Below, in pieces: positions 49,194 through 59,592 of a stretch of 64,000 nt of DNA. The translations under genes and the position numbers were made by a program. The notes under the pieces were generated by a model that was not told the origin of the DNA, did no database searches, and saw nothing but the letters and a program-made list of their open reading frames with translations. How positions within the stretch are numbered: the first letter of the stretch is position 1; the number at the start of each line of letters is the position of its first letter. Source of the DNA: Nocardiopsis suaedae (lineage in GTDB: Bacteria; Actinomycetota; Actinomycetes; Streptosporangiales; Streptosporangiaceae). Where the stretch lies: positions 62,001 to 126,000 of the forward strand of contig NZ_JAQFWP010000006.1 in NCBI RefSeq assembly GCF_027706745.1. Reading direction: 5' to 3'.

Positions 49194-49793
49194 TCAGTCG
49201 CGGGTGGCGGGCGCCCCGGCGCCGGGCGCACCGGGCGCCTCGTGGGCCCCAGGGGCCTCGGGGCCGGAGGCGGCCCACTCCCGGCGCCGGGCCTCGGCCA
49301 GGGCGATGGAGGCGGCGACCGCCACGTTGAGCGAGCCCACCCGGCCCACCTGCGGGATGTAGGCGGTGGCGTCGGCGGCGGCCAGCAGGGTGGGGGAGCA
49401 GCCGTGGTCCTCGGCGCCCAGGGCGATGCACACGTCGCCCTCCAGGGGGGCCTCGTGCAGCGCCATGGCGCCCTCGGCCAGCTCCAGGGCCACCACGCGG
49501 AACCCGGCCTCGCGGGCGGCGCGCGCCGCCTCGGCTCCGGTGCGGGTGCGCTCCAGGCGCAGCTTGGCCTCCGAGCCCAGGGCGGTCTTGCCGACCTGGG
49601 GGTGGGAGGGGTCGGCGGTGTTGCCGGCCAGCCAGGCCGCCTCCACGCCGAACACGGCGGCGGTGCGCAGGATCGAGCCCAGGTTGAAGGGCTGGGTGAC
49701 GGACTCGGCGATCAGGGCCAGGCGGCCCTCGGTGCGGCGGCGCCAGAGGCGGTTGAGGCGCTTGACGTCGGTGGGGCGGAGCTGTCTGCTCAC
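49194..49793 (-). CDS. SpoU/TrmH-family RNA 2'-O-methyltransferase
   Basis: A 199-residue SPOUT methyltransferase with the three knot motifs: NLGSILRTAAVFGVEAAWLA (motif 1), CIALGAEDHGCSP (motif 2), IPQVGRVGSLNVAVAASIAL (motif 3). Length fits TrmH-type enzymes acting on tRNA or rRNA guanosine; the exact site cannot be told. Start is GTG 49793. The C-terminal 25 residues are Ala/Gly/Pro-rich. Confidence 0.88.
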   Translation of the reverse strand: MSRQLRPTDVKRLNRLWRRRTEGRLALIAESVTQPFNLGSILRTAAVFGVEAAWLAGNTADPSHPQVGKTALGSEAKLRLERTRTGAEAARAAREAGFRVVALELAEGAMALHEAPLEGDVCIALGAEDHGCSPTLLAAADATAYIPQVGRVGSLNVAVAASIALAEARRREWAASGPEAPGAHEAPGAPGAGAPATRD

Positions 49794-49940
49794 CTGTGCT
49801 CGGGTTTCCTCGTCGAAGTCGTGCGGTCCGGGGCGGCCGGTCGGCCCCCCGCAGGTGCGGTAGGCGCAAGGATAGCCGCCCGTCGGCGTCCGGCGCCGGT
49901 CGGCTGCGCCGGGCGGGGTGGGGCGGAGCGGGCGGCGCCC

Positions 49941-50570
49941 TCAGGGGCGGGCGACGCGCAGCACCCGGTACCCGGCCCGGGAGGCGGCGCGGGCGGTGGG
50001 CCAGCCCTGCTCCTCCAGCCAGCGGTGCAGCGAGTCGGCGCCCAGGTTGCGCTGGACCACCAGGTGGGCCGAGGCGCCGGGGGCCAGGCGGGGCAGCCAG
50101 CACCCCAGCAGGGCGTGCAGGGCGGGCTTGCCGATGCGGATGGGCGGGTTGGACCACAGGGCGTCGAACGGACCCTGCTCGGGGCCCGGCCCAGGGCCGG
50201 GGGAGGCGGCTGCGCCGGCCGCCGCGACCTGCAGGAACTCGGCGTTGTCCAGCCCGGCGGTGCGGGCGTTGCGCGCGGCCAGCTCGACGGCGCGCGCGTT
50301 CACGTCCACCCCCAGCACGCGGGCGCCCGGCGCCCGGGCGGCCATGGCCAGCGCCACCGGCCCGTACCCGCAGCCCAGGTCGAGCAGGCGCCCGGCGCCG
50401 GGCGGGGCGGGCACCGACTCCAGCAGCACCCGGGTGCCCAGGTCGACCTTGCCGGGGGAGAAGACCCCGCTGTCGGTGTCCAGCCGCAGGTGCAGGTCGG
50501 GCAGGACCAGGTCGACGCTTCCGGGGCGGCTCGCCGCGCCCGGGGAGGGGGCGAAGTAGTGCTCTGACAC
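49941..50570 (-). CDS. RsmC/RlmG-like class I methyltransferase
   Basis: A 209-residue SAM-dependent methyltransferase: VDLVLPDLHLRLDTDSGVFS and PGKVDLGTRVLLE precede the SAM site RLLDLGCGYGPVALAMA, then VLGVDVNARAVELAARNA and the catalytic-type SNPPIRIGK. NPP-IR motif and the preceding GVFSPGK are typical of rRNA guanine N2-methyltransferases RsmC/RlmG. Single-domain version. ATG/GTG near 50570. Sits beside the SpoU methyltransferase, 147 bp away on the same strand. Confidence 0.87.
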   Translation of the reverse strand: MSEHYFAPSPGAASRPGSVDLVLPDLHLRLDTDSGVFSPGKVDLGTRVLLESVPAPPGAGRLLDLGCGYGPVALAMAARAPGARVLGVDVNARAVELAARNARTAGLDNAEFLQVAAAGAAASPGPGPGPEQGPFDALWSNPPIRIGKPALHALLGCWLPRLAPGASAHLVVQRNLGADSLHRWLEEQGWPTARAASRAGYRVLRVARP

Positions 50571-50632
50571 GCGACGACGCTACCACCAGGGCGGACACGG
50601 CCCCGCCGGGCGGCGCGGGGCGGGGGAGGGGC

Positions 50633-50658
50633 GTATCACAAACCGAGCGGTCGGTAGT
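50633..50658 (+). promoter_or_regulatory. Possible SigB-type promoter with overlapping palindrome, SDR gene
   Basis: GTAT at 50633-50636, 16-nt spacer, GGTAGT at 50653-50658 fits the stress promoter pattern. An inverted repeat ACCGA-GCGG-TCGGT (50642-50655) overlaps it and could be an operator. Start codon 55 nt downstream. Confidence 0.4.
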
Positions 50659-50712
50659 GTTGGGGCGGACCCGGCCGCGCCCCGCGGCCCCACCGTGCGA
50701 AAGGACCCCCAC

Positions 50713-51468
50713 GTGCAGCGATTCACCGGCAAGACCGCCGTCGTCACCGGCGCCAGCCGCGGCATCGGGCTGGCCGCCGCCCGCCGCATCGTCGACGAGG
50801 GCGGCCGCGTGGTCATCACCGCCCGCACCCCCGAACCGCTGGAGAAGGCCGCGGCCGAGCTCGGCGGCCCCGAGCACGCCCTGGCCGTGCCCGGCAAGGC
50901 CCACGACCCCGGGCACCGCGACCAGGCGGTGGCCCGCGCCCTGGAGGCCTTCGGGTCGCTGGACGTCCTGGTCAACAACACCGGCATCAACCCGGTCTTC
51001 GACGCCCTGGTCAACGTCGAACCCGCCACCATGGCCAAGATCTTCGAGGTCAACGTCACCGCGGCCGCCTCCTGGACGGCCGCCGCGCACGCGGCCTGGA
51101 TGAAGGAGCACGGCGGCGCGGTGGTCAACGTCGCCTCCCTGGCCGGACAGCACCCCTCGCCCGGCATCGCCGCCTACGGCGCCAGCAAGGCGGCGCTGAT
51201 CAACCTCACCCGCCAGTTCGCCTACGAGCTGGCCCCGGCCGTGCGGGTGAACGCGGTGGCGCCCGCGGTGGTCAAGACCGACTTCGCCCAGGCCCTCTTC
51301 GCCGACAACGAGGACGAGGTCACCAAGGGCTACCCGCTGGGCCGCCTGGGGGTGCCCGCCGACGTGGGCGCCGCCATCGCCTTCCTGGCCTCCGAGGACG
51401 CCTCCTGGGTGACCGGCCAGACCATCACCCTGGACGGCGGCCGCACCCTGGGCGCCGGAGTGGAGTGA
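50713..51468 (+). CDS. Short-chain dehydrogenase/reductase, FabG-like
   Basis: A 251-residue classical SDR: cofactor motif VTGASRGIGLAAARR, NNTG (VLVNNTGINPVFDALVN), catalytic S in VNVASLAG, YGASKAALINL, and WVTGQTITLDGG at the C-terminus. Annotated relatives are 3-oxoacyl-ACP reductases or acyl-CoA-linked dehydrogenases. GTG 50713 is chosen (AAGGA 7 nt upstream), not the earlier in-frame GTG at 50695. Substrate unknown. Confidence 0.9.
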   Translation: MQRFTGKTAVVTGASRGIGLAAARRIVDEGGRVVITARTPEPLEKAAAELGGPEHALAVPGKAHDPGHRDQAVARALEAFGSLDVLVNNTGINPVFDALVNVEPATMAKIFEVNVTAAASWTAAAHAAWMKEHGGAVVNVASLAGQHPSPGIAAYGASKAALINLTRQFAYELAPAVRVNAVAPAVVKTDFAQALFADNEDEVTKGYPLGRLGVPADVGAAIAFLASEDASWVTGQTITLDGGRTLGAGVE

Positions 51469-51712
51469 GCACCGCCCCCGCAGGCGCCCCGGCCGCCCCG
51501 TGACCGCACCGCGGCCCCCGCCCGCACCGCGGGGGCGGGGCCGCGGCGAGGCGTCCGCCACCCCGCCCGCGCGCCGAGGCGCCCACGCCCCCGTGCCCAC
51601 GGGAGTCCCCGCAGGTCGCACCGGCCGACCCGGTGCCGGACCGGGCATTGCAATAGCGCGCCCGTCCAAGGAAGATGGGGTTAATCGGACATCTCGCAAT
51701 CAGGGAGGCCCG

Positions 51713-51922
51713 ATGAGAGCACGTGTCGGAGACCTGCTGGTCGTTGAGGGCCGGCGCGAGGACACCGGCCGCAAGACGGGGGTCGTCACCGAGGTCCGAG
51801 GGGCGGAGGGGGCTCCGCCCTACCAGGTCCGGTGGGTGGACGAGGACCAGGACGTGCTCGTCTACCCCGGCCCCGACGCCCACATCGAGGGCGCCCGCGA
51901 GGACGGGGGGCCCACAGGCTGA
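51713..51922 (+). CDS. DUF1918 protein
   Basis: A 69-residue SH3-like small protein: MRARVGDLLVVEGRREDTGR, KTGVVTEVRGAEGAPPYQVR, WVDEDQDVLVYPGPDAHIEG. This is the whole DUF1918 domain, which streptomycetes carry in several copies; function unknown. ATG 51713 with GGGAGG upstream. It is 60 bp from a DUF1876 gene and probably in one operon. The region before it (51469-51712) is non-coding and unusually AT-rich near 51650-51700 (TTGCAATA). Confidence 0.88.
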   Translation: MRARVGDLLVVEGRREDTGRKTGVVTEVRGAEGAPPYQVRWVDEDQDVLVYPGPDAHIEGAREDGGPTG

Positions 51923-51981
51923 CGGTGGGCCCCGCCGGGGGCGAGCAAGGACACGGGGAAGGACACTGGGGGGTGGCCTTC

Positions 51982-52257
51982 ATGCACACCATGAAGCGCT
52001 GGAACATCGAGATCATGCTCTCCGAGGAGAGCGAGGGCGAGCAGGCCCGCACCTGGGCCGACGCCGGACTGCACGCCGAGGACGGCACCGACCTGCACGG
52101 CCGGGGGATGGCGCGCAAGCACCCGGCCGACTCCGACGCCCCGGAGATCGGCGAGGAGCTCGCCGTCTCGCGCGCGCTCGCCGACTTGGCCCGCCAGCTC
52201 AGGCAGGTCGCCGCCGAGGACATCTCCGACAACACCGGGGCCCCCTGGCGCCCGTGA
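51982..52257 (+). CDS. DUF1876 (Rv1738-like, dsRBD-like) protein
   Basis: A 91-residue protein: MKRWNIEIMLSEESEGEQAR, TWADAGLHAEDGTDLHGRGM, ARKHPADSDAPEIGEELAVS, RALADLARQL. DUF1876 members such as mycobacterial Rv1738 resemble ribosome hibernation factors and are induced by hypoxia. ATG 51982 or 51991 may be the start. Presumably co-transcribed with the DUF1918 gene. Confidence 0.88.
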   Translation: MHTMKRWNIEIMLSEESEGEQARTWADAGLHAEDGTDLHGRGMARKHPADSDAPEIGEELAVSRALADLARQLRQVAAEDISDNTGAPWRP

Positions 52258-52271
52258 GACCGCACCGACCA

Positions 52272-52297
52272 GCGCCCGGCCCCATGGCGCCGGGCGC
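52272..52297 (+). terminator. Hairpin after the DUF1876 gene
   Basis: Arms GCGCCCGG (52272-52279) and CCGGGCGC (52290-52297), 15 nt after the stop. The rest of 52298-52606 contains no supported gene. Confidence 0.65.
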
Positions 52298-52606
52298 CTT
52301 CATGCCGCCGCCGTCCGCGCGGCACGGAACACGGCCCCGCCCAGGCGCGAACGCCTGTGGCCTTCGCCACCGGAACCCCCCGGCGGTGTGCGGCCCCCGC
52401 ACCCCGCCGAACGGCCCCGGGCGGCCTCCGTCCGCCGCCCCGACCGGCCCGGAAACCCCGGCCCTGCACCGCCGGACGCCCGACCGCCCCGGCCGCCCGC
52501 CCCTGCCCCGACGGGCCGCGGCGGCGACCGCGCGGCCGGATGTGGACGCCCTCTGTCACCGACTTCTCCACCGCACCGTGACCAACCTGATGCAGACTCA
52601 GCGCTC

Positions 52607-53851
52607 ATGACCACCCGAACCGGAACGCAGGGTGCCTCCACGGTCCTCACCGGCGCCGCCGCACTGGCCGGCGCCGGGGTCTTCGCCGTGCTCGCACCCG
52701 CCGCGGACGAGGCGGGGACCTGGCTGACGGCCGCGGTGCCCCTGGCCGCCGCCGTCGCCCTGTGCACCGCGGTGTCGACCGCCCGCCTGGCCTCCGCCCA
52801 CCCGGGCACCGGCGGCGCGCGCGTCTACGCCCGCGAACGGCTCGGCGACCCCTGGGGGGCCATCGCCGCCTGGGCCTGGGCCGTGGGCACCACCGCCGCG
52901 GCCGCCGCCGCGGCGCTGGCCCTGGCCGAAAACCTGGCGCCCGAGCGGGGGCGCTCGGCCGCCATGGCCGCCCTGGCCGTGGCCGCCGCCCTGGCATGGG
53001 CCGGGCCGCGGGCGCGCCGCTGGGCCGGGCGCCTGGCCCTGGCCACGGGGGTCCTGGCCGTGGCCGCCCTGGTCGCCGCCGCCTGGACCGCGGGCACGGC
53101 CGACCCCGACCGGCTGCAGCTCGACGGCGCCTGGCCCGGCTCCTTCGGCGCCCTGGGAGCGGCCGGGACGCTCTTCCTGGCCTTCGCCGGGACGGTGCGC
53201 ATCGCCGAGGCCGCCCCACGGCCCCGGCAGGGCGCCGTCCCCGTCGTGCCCGCGTTCGCCCTGGCAGGGGTGGCGTTGCTGTACCTGACCCTCGGGGCCT
53301 GGGCCGTCGCCGTGCTGGGCCCCTACCGGGCGGGCTTCGGCGCCCCCGTGGTCGACGCCGTCGCGGCCTCGGGCCGACCGGCCCTGGGGGCGGCCGCCGT
53401 CGCCGCCGCGGCGGCCGTGGCGAGCCTGGGCGCCGGGGCGGTGCTGCTCTCCTCAGCGGCCCGCGCGGCCGGGGTCCTGGCCCAGGAGCGGGCCCTGCCC
53501 GCGGTGCTGGAGGGGCCGACGCGCTCCTGGGCGGCCACGGCGGTGGCCGCGGGGGCGGCGGTCGCGGTGCTGGAGCCCGCGACGGCGGTGGGCATCGCCG
53601 CCTTCGCCCTGCTCGCCTACCACCTGCTGGCCAATGCCTCGGCTCTGCGCCTGGGCGCCGATGAGGACCGCCCGCCGCTGCTGGTGGCCCTGGGAGGCCT
53701 GGCCGGGTGCGTGGTGCTGGGGCTCAGCCTGCCGCTGCCGACCGTGGTGATGGCGCTGGCGGCGGTCGGTTCGGCCGCGGCGGTGTGGCTGGCCAGGCTC
53801 CATCTGAACACCGCCGCCGGGGTGCTCGGGGAGAAGCAGCACACCGAATGA
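52607..53851 (+). CDS. APC-superfamily permease
   Basis: A 414-residue polytopic protein with about 12 membrane helices; GAAALAGAGVFAVLAPAADE and TLFLAFAGTVRIAEAAPRPR fit the amino-acid/polyamine/organocation fold (unwound helix 1 GxG motif and helix 6 region). Helix content is extremely Ala/Val/Leu-rich. ATG 52607 is the start; the frame is open 220 bp further upstream but without an RBS. Substrate unknown. Confidence 0.82.
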   Translation: MTTRTGTQGASTVLTGAAALAGAGVFAVLAPAADEAGTWLTAAVPLAAAVALCTAVSTARLASAHPGTGGARVYARERLGDPWGAIAAWAWAVGTTAAAAAAALALAENLAPERGRSAAMAALAVAAALAWAGPRARRWAGRLALATGVLAVAALVAAAWTAGTADPDRLQLDGAWPGSFGALGAAGTLFLAFAGTVRIAEAAPRPRQGAVPVVPAFALAGVALLYLTLGAWAVAVLGPYRAGFGAPVVDAVAASGRPALGAAAVAAAAAVASLGAGAVLLSSAARAAGVLAQERALPAVLEGPTRSWAATAVAAGAAVAVLEPATAVGIAAFALLAYHLLANASALRLGADEDRPPLLVALGGLAGCVVLGLSLPLPTVVMALAAVGSAAAVWLARLHLNTAAGVLGEKQHTE

Positions 53852-53970
53852 CGGCGCGGGCGGTGCCCGGCATGCCGGGGGAACGGCCCTGACGCGGGGC
53901 GGCGACGGCGCAGGTCGGCGGCCAGAGGCGCTGCATTGTCGGCCGTGCGGCGTGCGCGTGGTCACCGGGG

Positions 53971-54366
53971 ATGGCGGCGACGGCGCGCGGCGAGTGGGCC
54001 GGTTCGGCCGCGGCGATGGCCGAGACCTCCAACGAGATCGGCAACGTCCTGGGGATCGCCCTGCTGGGGTCCCTGGCGGCGCTGATCTTCCGGTCGCTGG
54101 GCCCGGACCTGGCGCCCACGCTGAACGAGACCGCGGAGCTGCCCGGGGTGGGCGCGGCGGCGCCGGCCCAGGCCGAGTCGGCGTTCATGGCCGGGCCGCA
54201 CGCGGTGGCGGTCGTGGCGGGGCTATTGCACGCGGGGCTGGGGGCGCTGGCGCTGCGGTGGCTCCCGAAGGGGCGAACGGCCCCTGAGGGGCAGGCCGAG
54301 CCGGGGGAGGGGAGCGGCGGCGCGGACGCGTCCCAGGCCCTGGAGGGAGTGCGGGGCGTGCGCTGA
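53971..54366 (+). pseudogene. C-terminal fragment of a DHA2-type MFS pump
   Basis: 131 codons that begin inside a family: RGEWAGSAAAMAETSNEIGN, VLGIALLGSLAALIF, then AESAFMAGPHAVAVVAGLLH. In full-length DHA2 (14-helix) drug exporters this is the last two or three helices, preceded by about 350 residues that are missing here. It lacks an RBS and starts abruptly after non-coding sequence, so it is a remnant. GC3 is still high. Confidence 0.78.
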
Positions 54367-54509
54367 CGGACGACGTGTTGCGCCGTGGTTCCGGCGCCCC
54401 GCGCACCACTGCGGGCGGCGCCTTCGGGCGAGGGGAGGGGGGACCGCGGGGGCGCCCTATGGGGGCCACCGGGGGCGCGCCGTTAGGAGGGCGGAAAGGA
54501 GAACCGCGG

Positions 54510-54650
54510 CGCGCGCTGGGGAGGATGTGCGGGCTCGTTCTCCCAGCGCGCGGGAACGGCGGTCCCGTAATCTACGTTATAAAGCCAGAGGTGGAGTGAC
54601 ATCCTTCACTCTTCACCACACATAAAAAAATCGCGCCGCTCCGCGGCACG
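54510..54650 (+). repeat. Fixed-geometry intergenic element, copy C
   Basis: CGCGCGCTGG at 54510 and AGCGCGCGGG at 54545 (35 bp), core TCCCGTA-ATCTACG / TTATAAAGCC from 54563 (18 bp). It is followed by GGTGGAGTG, CTTCACTC and GCCGCTCCGCGGCAC. This is the most diverged copy, yet both spacings are exactly kept. It lies between the convergent MFS remnant and NUDIX gene. Confidence 0.82.
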
Positions 54651-54655
54651 CGATT
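54629..54655 (-). terminator. Intrinsic terminator of the NUDIX-HAD operon
   Basis: On the minus strand an AATCGCG-type stem (arms 54629-54635 and 54649-54655, inner CCGC/GCGG) is followed by seven T residues (54624-54630 on the other strand are A). It is the only classical stem plus U-tract terminator I noticed in the window, about 200 nt after the NUDIX stop. Confidence 0.75.
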
Positions 54656-54858
54656 ACCCCGCACCGGGTCCCATGCAGGCCTGCCGCCGCCCGAAGGCGG
54701 GCAGGACGCCGACCGGGCAGGAAGGCGCGCCCCGGCGGGGCAAGACACCGCGGACCTGCGCCGACGCCCCATGGGCGCTCTCAGAAGCCGCAGGAGCCCC
54801 ACCCGGCCCACGGCATTTCTCGGACCCAACAAGGCGCACAGGGCCCGCACAGGCCCAC

Positions 54859-55680
54859 TCAGGCCCCGCTCGCGCCCTCCGGGGCCTCAGGGGAGCGGGA
54901 CAGCAGGCCCAGCCCCCGCCGCGCCGTCGCCGACAGCGCCAGGTGCGGCAGGTCCTCGGGCAGGAACCAGGCGCAGTCGGACGTGGAACCGCCCACCTCC
55001 AGCACCCGCGGCTCACCCGGCTCGGCCACATGGGCGTGGAAGAACACCCACACCCCGTAGATCTCGGTCTCCTCGGCCTCGGGCCCGCGCACCCCGCTGC
55101 TGTGGTGGTGCACCACGCCCACCATGGCGCCCACCCCCGCGTCCTGGCCGGTCTCCTCGGCCACCTCGCGGCGCAGCGCGGCGCGCACCTGCTCACCGTG
55201 GTCGACCCCGCCGCCCGGCAGGTGCCAGGTGCCCTCGCCCGGGAACCCCTCGGCGATGCGCGACAGCAGCAACCGCCCCGCCGGATCGGTGACCAGCCCG
55301 TAGCCGCCCAGCCGCCGCAGCGACGGGCCCGGCCGCGGCGGCTCCTCGGCCGCCAGCTCGGCCGCCGACGGCAGGAGGCCGCCCGGGGGCCAGGCGGCAC
55401 CGGGGCCGGTGCCGCCTTCGCGGACCGCCGCATACGGGGCGAACAGCAGCCGGTCCACGTGCATGTCCACTGGGCCCTCGGGTCCCTCCAGCGCCACCAG
55501 CTCGGCGCGCACGTCCAGCGCCTCCAGGCGCGCGTGCCCGTCCAGCCCGGCCGAGAGCCGCGCCGCCTGTACCGGGTCCTGCCCGAACAGCAGCCGCGCA
55601 CCGCGCTCGGCCCCGGCCACGTGCACCGCGGTCCGGCGCACGCGGCGCGCGCCGGGGCGCCCGAAGGCGCCGCCGCTCAC
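54859..55680 (-). CDS. NUDIX hydrolase with extra N-terminal domain
   Basis: A 273-residue protein. The NUDIX box is [18 protein letters not shown] to AEETGQ (about residues 163-186) inside [20 protein letters not shown]. The N-terminal 130 residues ([40 protein letters not shown]) are not NUDIX. I do not recognise them. GTG 55680 overlaps the HAD stop (GTGA). It likely cleans or processes a nucleotide or sugar-phosphate derivative along with the HAD phosphatase. Confidence 0.85.
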   Translation of the reverse strand: MSGGAFGRPGARRVRRTAVHVAGAERGARLLFGQDPVQAARLSAGLDGHARLEALDVRAELVALEGPEGPVDMHVDRLLFAPYAAVREGGTGPGAAWPPGGLLPSAAELAAEEPPRPGPSLRRLGGYGLVTDPAGRLLLSRIAEGFPGEGTWHLPGGGVDHGEQVRAALRREVAEETGQDAGVGAMVGVVHHHSSGVRGPEAEETEIYGVWVFFHAHVAEPGEPRVLEVGGSTSDCAWFLPEDLPHLALSATARRGLGLLSRSPEAPEGASGA

Positions 55681-56405
55681 CGCAGCTCCGGCGCGGTGAC
55701 CAGGCCCACCAGGTCGCCCAGCCCTCCGATCACCCGCACGTCCTGCTGGTCGCGGTGGGCGCCGCGCCGGTCCACCAGCAGCGGGCGCATGCCCCCGGCC
55801 GCCGCCCCCAGGGCGTCGGCGTGCACCTGGTCGCCCACGTGCCAGCACATCTGCGGGTCCACCCCCATCTGGCGGGCCGCGGCGTGGAAGATCCGCGGGT
55901 CGGGCTTGCCCGCCCCGGCCGTGTCGGCGCACACCACGGCCCGGAAGTGCCCCGTCAGGCCCATCCGGTCCAGCTTCTGGCGCTGCAGCTCCTCCACCCC
56001 GTTGGTGATCACCCCCAGGCCGATGCCGGCCTGGGCCAGCTCGGCCAGGGCCGGGGCCACGTCCGGGAAGGCCTGCCAGGCGCCGCTGTGCGCCTCCAGG
56101 TACTGGCGGTACAGGTCGTCGCAGGCCTGGTCGGGCACCGAGGAGTGGCCGGCCTGCACCGCCAGCGCGCGGACGCGCTCGCGGCGCTGCTCCTGAAGGC
56201 CCATCCGCCCGTCGATGTAGGCGCCGAAGGAGATCTCGGTCTGAACCTCCCACAGGGTGCGGGCGGCGTTGTAGTCGGGGTGCCCGAGCCGGTCCATCAG
56301 GGTGCGCAGGCCCGCGTCGCTGGCCGCCCTATCGTCCAGCAGGGTGTCGTCCAGGTCGAAGAAGATCACCGCGGGCGCGGTGGCGGTATCCGGCATCGTT
56401 CCCAT
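55677..56405 (-). CDS. HAD-family phosphatase
   Basis: A 242-residue HAD hydrolase: [10 protein letters not shown] (nucleophile and acid D), [14 protein letters not shown] (motif II T/N), [11 protein letters not shown] (motif III K), [17 protein letters not shown] (motif IV). Cap domain of the C1 (YjjG/5'-nucleotidase) type. ATG at 56405 or 56396; neither has a strong RBS. It is coupled to the NUDIX gene, which suggests removal of non-canonical or toxic nucleotides. Confidence 0.9.
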   Translation of the reverse strand: MGTMPDTATAPAVIFFDLDDTLLDDRAASDAGLRTLMDRLGHPDYNAARTLWEVQTEISFGAYIDGRMGLQEQRRERVRALAVQAGHSSVPDQACDDLYRQYLEAHSGAWQAFPDVAPALAELAQAGIGLGVITNGVEELQRQKLDRMGLTGHFRAVVCADTAGAGKPDPRIFHAAARQMGVDPQMCWHVGDQVHADALGAAAGGMRPLLVDRRGAHRDQQDVRVIGGLGDLVGLVTAPELR

Positions 56406-56549
56406 TCTCTTGTGACTCGGCTTTCGCGCGAAAGCTCAACGGTCAGCGGCAAACAGGGCTACGTTACCGGTCGAACTGGGACGATGCGCCACCGGCGACC
56501 GCATTGCGGGACGGCTCCGGCGCCGCGGGCCGCATGCGGCCGCCACCGC

Positions 56550-57500
56550 TCAGGGGACCCGCTGGCCCCACAGCAGCGACGCGGCGGCGGCCAGCGCCCC
56601 CAGCAGCACCGCGGCGCGCACCCACCACACCACGTTCTCCTGGTATTCGATCTCACTCCCCAGCGAGGAGCCGATGTCCTCGTACACCTTGCTGAGCTCG
56701 GTCTCGGACTCGGCCTCGTAGAAGTAGCCGCCGGTGTCGTCGGCCAGGCGCTCCAGCGCCTCCTTGTCGATGTTGGCCTCCACCGGCTCGCCGTTGATCT
56801 CCACCAGCGCGGTGCCGCTGCCGAAGGCGATCGTGGACACCGGCACCTCGGCCTCGGCCGCCGCCCGCGAGGCCGAGGCCACCGGCCGGCCGCTGGTGTT
56901 CTCCCCGTCCGAGAGCAGCACGATCGCCGAGGGCGGCGGCTCCTCGCCCGATTCGGAGTCGAAGGACTCGATGGACTGCAGCGAGGCGAACACCCCCTCG
57001 CCGATGGCGGTGCCGGGGGAGATCTGCAGGTTCTGGATGGAGTCGGCCACCGCCTGGTGGTCCTGGGTGGGCGAGGCCACCACCCCGGCGGTCGCCGAGA
57101 AGCTCACCAGCCCCACGTTGAACCGGTCGGGCAGCGACTCCACGAACCCCACCGCCGACTCCTTGGCGGCGCTGATCCGGTCCGGGTCGACGTCGTTGGC
57201 CACCATGGACGGCGACACGTCGATGGCCACCATGATGGTGGCGCGCTCGCGCGGCACCTCTACCGGCATGGCCGGGCGCCCCATGGCCACCGCCAGCACC
57301 AGCATCGTCGCCAGGAACAGCGCCGCGCCCACGTGCCGCTGCCAGCCCGGCCGCGCCGGGGCCACCCGGTCCAGCAGCGCCAGGTTGGTGAAGCGCGCCG
57401 CCTGGGCGCGGCGCCGCAGCTGGACCCAGACATAGGCGGCGGCCAGCACGGCGACGACCACCAGCGCCGCGGCCATCCAGCCGGGGGACAGCAGGTTCAC
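56550..57500 (-). CDS. VWA-domain membrane protein (BatA-like)
   Basis: A 316-residue protein with N-terminal helix(es) (WMAAALVVVAVLAAAYVWVQ; a second near 58-75), a VWA domain with MIDAS motif DVSPSMVANDV, SFSATAGV and LSDGENTSG, and a C-terminal helix (VWWVRAAVLLGALAAAASLL). It is the last gene of the MoxR-DUF58-VWA operon. The VWA faces outside or the cytosol depending on topology. Likely part of a MoxR-powered quality-control or cofactor-insertion machine. Confidence 0.9.
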   Translation of the reverse strand: MNLLSPGWMAAALVVVAVLAAAYVWVQLRRRAQAARFTNLALLDRVAPARPGWQRHVGAALFLATMLVLAVAMGRPAMPVEVPRERATIMVAIDVSPSMVANDVDPDRISAAKESAVGFVESLPDRFNVGLVSFSATAGVVASPTQDHQAVADSIQNLQISPGTAIGEGVFASLQSIESFDSESGEEPPPSAIVLLSDGENTSGRPVASASRAAAEAEVPVSTIAFGSGTALVEINGEPVEANIDKEALERLADDTGGYFYEAESETELSKVYEDIGSSLGSEIEYQENVVWWVRAAVLLGALAAAASLLWGQRVP

Positions 57501-57522
57501 GGCATCGTCCTTTCGTCGCTGT

Positions 57523-58509
57523 TCAGCGGGGCCGGGCCGGGGTGTGGCGGGCCAGCCGGTGGGCGGTGGTGCGCTGGGAGACCACGAACCGGGCCATGTC
57601 CACCACCCAGTCCCGGTCGGTGCGCAGCACCACGTGCGGCACCCCGGTGCGGCGCAGCGCCGCGGCCACCGCCTCGCGCTGGGCGCGGGCGGCGGCGCGG
57701 TAGCGCTCGCGCACCGCCGGGGTGATCTTGACGGCGCGGGCGCGCCCGGTCTCGGGGTCGGCCAGCTCGGCCCAGCCCACGTCGGGCACGTCCAGCTCGC
57801 GCGGGTCGAGCACCTCCACGGCGAGCACCTGGTGGCGGGCGGCCAGCCGCCGCATGGGCCGCTCCCAGGGCGCCTCGGCGCCGCCGGGCGGGGTGTCGAG
57901 GAAGTCGGAGACGACCACGCGCAGGCCGCGGCGGATCTGCGAGCGGGCCAGCTCCTCCACGGCCGCGGCCAGGTCGGCGCGGCCGGCGGCGGCCCCGCCC
58001 GGCCCGGCGTCGCCGCGGGGGGCGGCGGCCACGGTGGCCATCAGGGTGGTCAGCGCCGAGCGGCCCGAGCGGGCGGGCCAGCGGCGCACCCGCCCGCGGT
58101 GCAGGAAGTAGGCGCCGAAGCGGTCGCCGACCTTCTGGGTGAGCACGGTGACGGCGGCCAGGGCGCCCACGGCCACGTCGCGCTTCTCGCACCCGGCGGT
58201 GCCGAAGTCCATGCTGGGGGACAGGTCCAGCAGGGTCCAGGTCTCCAGTTCGCGGTCGGCGACCTGGTCGCGCACGTGCGGCACGGTGGTGCGGGCGGTG
58301 ACCGCCCAGTCCATGTGCCGCACGTCGTCCTCGCCGGGCAGGTAGCGGCGGGCCTCGGCGGGCTCGCTGCCCGGCCCCTGGCGCAGCCCCAGGTGCTCTC
58401 CGTGCAGTAGGCCCTCCATGCGGCGCACGATGCGCAGGTCCAGGTGGCCCAGGGCCTCGTGGGCGCGCGGGTCCAGCAGGGGCGCCGGTCGGCGGGGCGG
58501 GGCGGCCAC
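57523..58509 (-). CDS. DUF58 protein
   Basis: A 328-residue protein: GLRQGPGSEPAEARRYLPGE, DDVRHMDWAVTARTTVPHVR, DQVADRELETWTLLDLSPSM. These are the DUF58/VWA-like signature (YxPGDDVRxIDW and LDxSxSM). GTG 58509 lies 3 nt after the MoxR stop. Always encoded with MoxR ATPases. Role in the membrane-linked chaperone system inferred. Confidence 0.92.
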   Translation of the reverse strand: MAAPPRRPAPLLDPRAHEALGHLDLRIVRRMEGLLHGEHLGLRQGPGSEPAEARRYLPGEDDVRHMDWAVTARTTVPHVRDQVADRELETWTLLDLSPSMDFGTAGCEKRDVAVGALAAVTVLTQKVGDRFGAYFLHRGRVRRWPARSGRSALTTLMATVAAAPRGDAGPGGAAAGRADLAAAVEELARSQIRRGLRVVVSDFLDTPPGGAEAPWERPMRRLAARHQVLAVEVLDPRELDVPDVGWAELADPETGRARAVKITPAVRERYRAAARAQREAVAAALRRTGVPHVVLRTDRDWVVDMARFVVSQRTTAHRLARHTPARPR

Positions 58510-58512
58510 GGC

Positions 58513-59592
<1,080 letters not shown>

